The position numbers and the translations under genes were made by a program. This document shows, one piece after another, positions 62,135 through 64,000 of a stretch of DNA of 64,000 nt (position 1 is its first letter; each line of letters opens with the position of its first letter). Source of the stretch: Coccinella septempunctata (Eukaryota > Arthropoda > Insecta > Coleoptera > Coccinellidae); contig NC_058192.1 of the NCBI RefSeq assembly GCF_907165205.1, positions 19,344,001 through 19,408,000 on the forward strand, given 5' to 3'. The notes beneath the pieces were generated by a model. That model searched no databases. It had not been told where the DNA came from and saw nothing but the letters and a program-made list of their open reading frames with translations.

Positions 62135-63714
62135 CGAGGATGTATTGATATCTAGTTAGCCTAGACCAGTTCCATGCATAAAAAAAAAATATTGCGTTAC
62201 CATAGCAACGAACAATAACTCATTAGAAGTGTCAGTGTGAAGTTTGAGGTCAAAAAAGTAAACCAGAGTTACGCAATGAATTAGAAGAAAGAAGATGTCC
62301 ACCGAAATTGTGAAAATCGTAAAATTGGAGTATCGAGCCATCATCAAAAGTACCTGTATTTAAAAGGGTTAAGAGGTAAGCAGATTTACGAAGATATGCT
62401 TAATACCCTTGGTGATCAATGTCCTTCGTATGCGACCGTGAAAAATTGGACTGCAAGCAAAAGAGGTAAATTTTCCATTGAAGATGATGACCGACCGGGA
62501 AGGCCAGTTTCTGTGTCAGTCCACGAAAATATCGATGCAGTTCATGATATGATTTTATCAGACCGCCGAATTGGGCTAAAACGGATATCTGAAGCAGTGA
62601 ATATTTCATACGAACGCGTTCATCATATAGTTCACATCAGTTTGGACATGAGAAAAATTGCTGTAAAATGGATCCCCAAATGTTTGAATGTTGACCAAAA
62701 GCGTGCATAGTAGAAGCATCGCGTTCGATCTGTGCTCGATTCGAAAACGATGTAGACTTCTTAAACCCATTGAACTCTAAAAGAACTGGAAGGGCCTCTT
62801 AGGTACCGAAATATGACGAAAAGTGTGTCCAACTGAGACGGAAGATGTAGAGCAAGTCATCTCTTTCTAATGGTTCGGCAACCAATCGAATAACCGCATC
62901 AGACGTCGGACGCAGCAGTCGTCTTACTTCAACGTCCCGGGTTGTTTTTGTTTACATCGTTATAAACCAATTGACAGAGCGCAGAGAGAGATAGATTGCT
63001 CTACACCTTCCCTTTCAGTCTTCCTCAGTTTGCCTGCATCGAGACGCCGTTCCAGTTCTTTTAGAGTTCAATGCTTAAAACGAATTGTTACTATGGATGA
63101 GACTTGGGTACAGTTCTACGATCCAGAAACAATCGATGGAATGGCGACACTCTGGTTCTCCAAGACCTAATAAGTTTCGTGTCCAAAAATCTGCTGGAAA
63201 AGTTCTTGCTTCAATTTTTTGGGATTCCAATCATAATTGATTTTTTGGATAAGGGTAGAACAATAACCGGATATCACTATCCGATATTACTGACCACTCT
63301 ACGGGAAAAAATTAAAGAGAAAAGACGCGGAAAGCTATCCAAAGGTGTTTTGTTTTTGCAGGACAACGCCTTTGCACACAAATCTAATGCTGCCATGCAA
63401 AAAATTCGTGATTTAGTAAGAACACCTCCCTCATTCACCAGATTTGGCTCCATCCGACTATCATCTCCTCCCTCAACAGAAAAAAGGTTTGAAAGGTCGT
63501 AAATTCTCTTCCAACGAGGAGGTAATAAAAGCTGTGGAGGTCTGAGAGCAAGAAGAAGCATTTTTTTTGAAAGGTCTAGAGACGTTGCAGGTTCGCTGTA
63601 ATAAATGTATCCAATCAAGAGGACAAGAGGAGAATATATTGAGTAATAAAATATTTTGACATTGAAACTTTGTATGGGTCCATAGTAGGCTAAGAATTTT
63701 TCAATATATCCTCG
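62135..63714 (+). mobile_element. Mariner transposon, inactivated and carrying an insertion
   Basis: Terminal repeats cgaggatgtattga at the left and tcaatatatcctcg at the right abut TA at 62133-62134 and 63715-63716. The transposase starts at the ATG 62295 (MSTEIVKIVKLEYRA), shifts frame near 62347, then reads QIYEDMLNTLGDQCPSYATV and the HTH region. It is split by an insertion at 62765-63074 and resumes at RIVTMDETW (first Asp), KGVLFLQDNA (second Asp) and, after another frameshift, SPDLAPSD (third Asp). Without the insertion it is about 1.27 kb, standard for mariner. It lies in the presumed large laminin intron. Confidence 0.9.
62765..63074. mobile_element. TTAA-flanked MITE nested in the mariner
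   Basis: TTAA stands at 62761-62764 and 63075-63078. Just inside, cattgaactctaaaagaact and its complement agttcttttagagttcaatg form a terminal inverted repeat of 24 bp. A TTAA duplication is characteristic of piggyBac-type elements. Removing it rejoins the mariner coding sequence between the VDFL and RIVTMDETW segments. It is 310 bp with no coding capacity. Confidence 0.8.
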
Positions 63715-63716
63715 TA

Positions 63717-64000
63717 TATTGAATGCCTGCACCCTTCGATATAAATATCAACAAATATTACGATCTGAATTTGGATCACCACACACCATTTCATTAATCT
63801 ACCCAATTTCAAAAGATTGATATATGTAAAAGAACCCTAATTGTTACAGCTGGAATCATAAGGACAGAAGTATTATATTTTCATCCTAATGGAAGCCATT
63901 CGATTAGTTTTCGTATCAAATGTCTTAAGACCACAAGGGTTGTGAAGTCGAGTCCCTAATTTCCGAAAGACAAAACTGCTTCCTTTATTCAACGTCGACT
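63717..64000. other. Right-edge sequence
   Basis: About 280 AT-rich bases follow the mariner. No exon or repeat is recognised. Probably still laminin intron. Confidence 0.4.

Noticed and set aside
63277..63732. 151-codon minus-strand frame, also seen at 36200-36454
   Set aside because: It is the antisense of the mariner transposase 3' region; the recurrence reflects the two mariner copies.

Overview
This is a stretch of eukaryotic nuclear DNA, almost certainly from an insect. It is AT-rich, its genes are split by GT..AG introns (many only about 50-80 bases), and it is crowded with DNA transposons of insect type: mariner, other Tc1/mariner-like elements, hAT, piggyBac-like and many small inverted-repeat elements. 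A beetle is my best guess, but that is inference. There are no bacterial features, CRISPR arrays or credible RNA genes.

Five protein genes can be reconstructed exon by exon. Positions 2810-40578 hold three complete ABCC transporter genes (MRP4-like) in a head-to-tail array on the + strand: gene 1 at 2810-14160 (17 exons, 1300 aa), gene 2 at 15492-27543 (16 exons, 1315 aa) and gene 3 at 28062-40578 (16 exons, 1337 aa). All three begin with a 74-nt first exon and share most internal exon lengths and phases, so they come from tandem duplication. Each encodes a full transporter with two membrane domains and two ATPase domains, and would export organic anions or conjugates across the plasma membrane. 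Positions 43851-46535 on the - strand hold TAF6, a TFIID subunit (7 exons, 618 aa). Positions 48323-61278 on the - strand hold the 3' part of a laminin alpha chain: the end of a laminin IV region, LE repeats, the coiled coil and five LG domains to the stop codon. Its N-terminal part lies beyond the right edge.

The remaining sequence is largely intron and intergenic DNA filled with mobile-element debris. Six inverted-repeat elements share the tip CAGGGTG next to TA. Others include a 1.5-kb hAT-type element with an exact 8-bp target duplication, a 1.8-kb foldback element with about 400-bp arms, a mariner split by a TTAA-flanked insertion, a second mariner copy of the same family, a third mariner of another family, an internally deleted tyrosine-recombinase remnant and a reverse-transcriptase scrap. 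Several loci carry two perfect short-loop palindromes side by side.

I did not find a convincing undescribed biological system. The best leads are the ABCC array with its uneven intron losses, two stop-free introns whose length is a multiple of three, the paired palindromes, and the CAGGGTG element family with one member carrying transposase remains.
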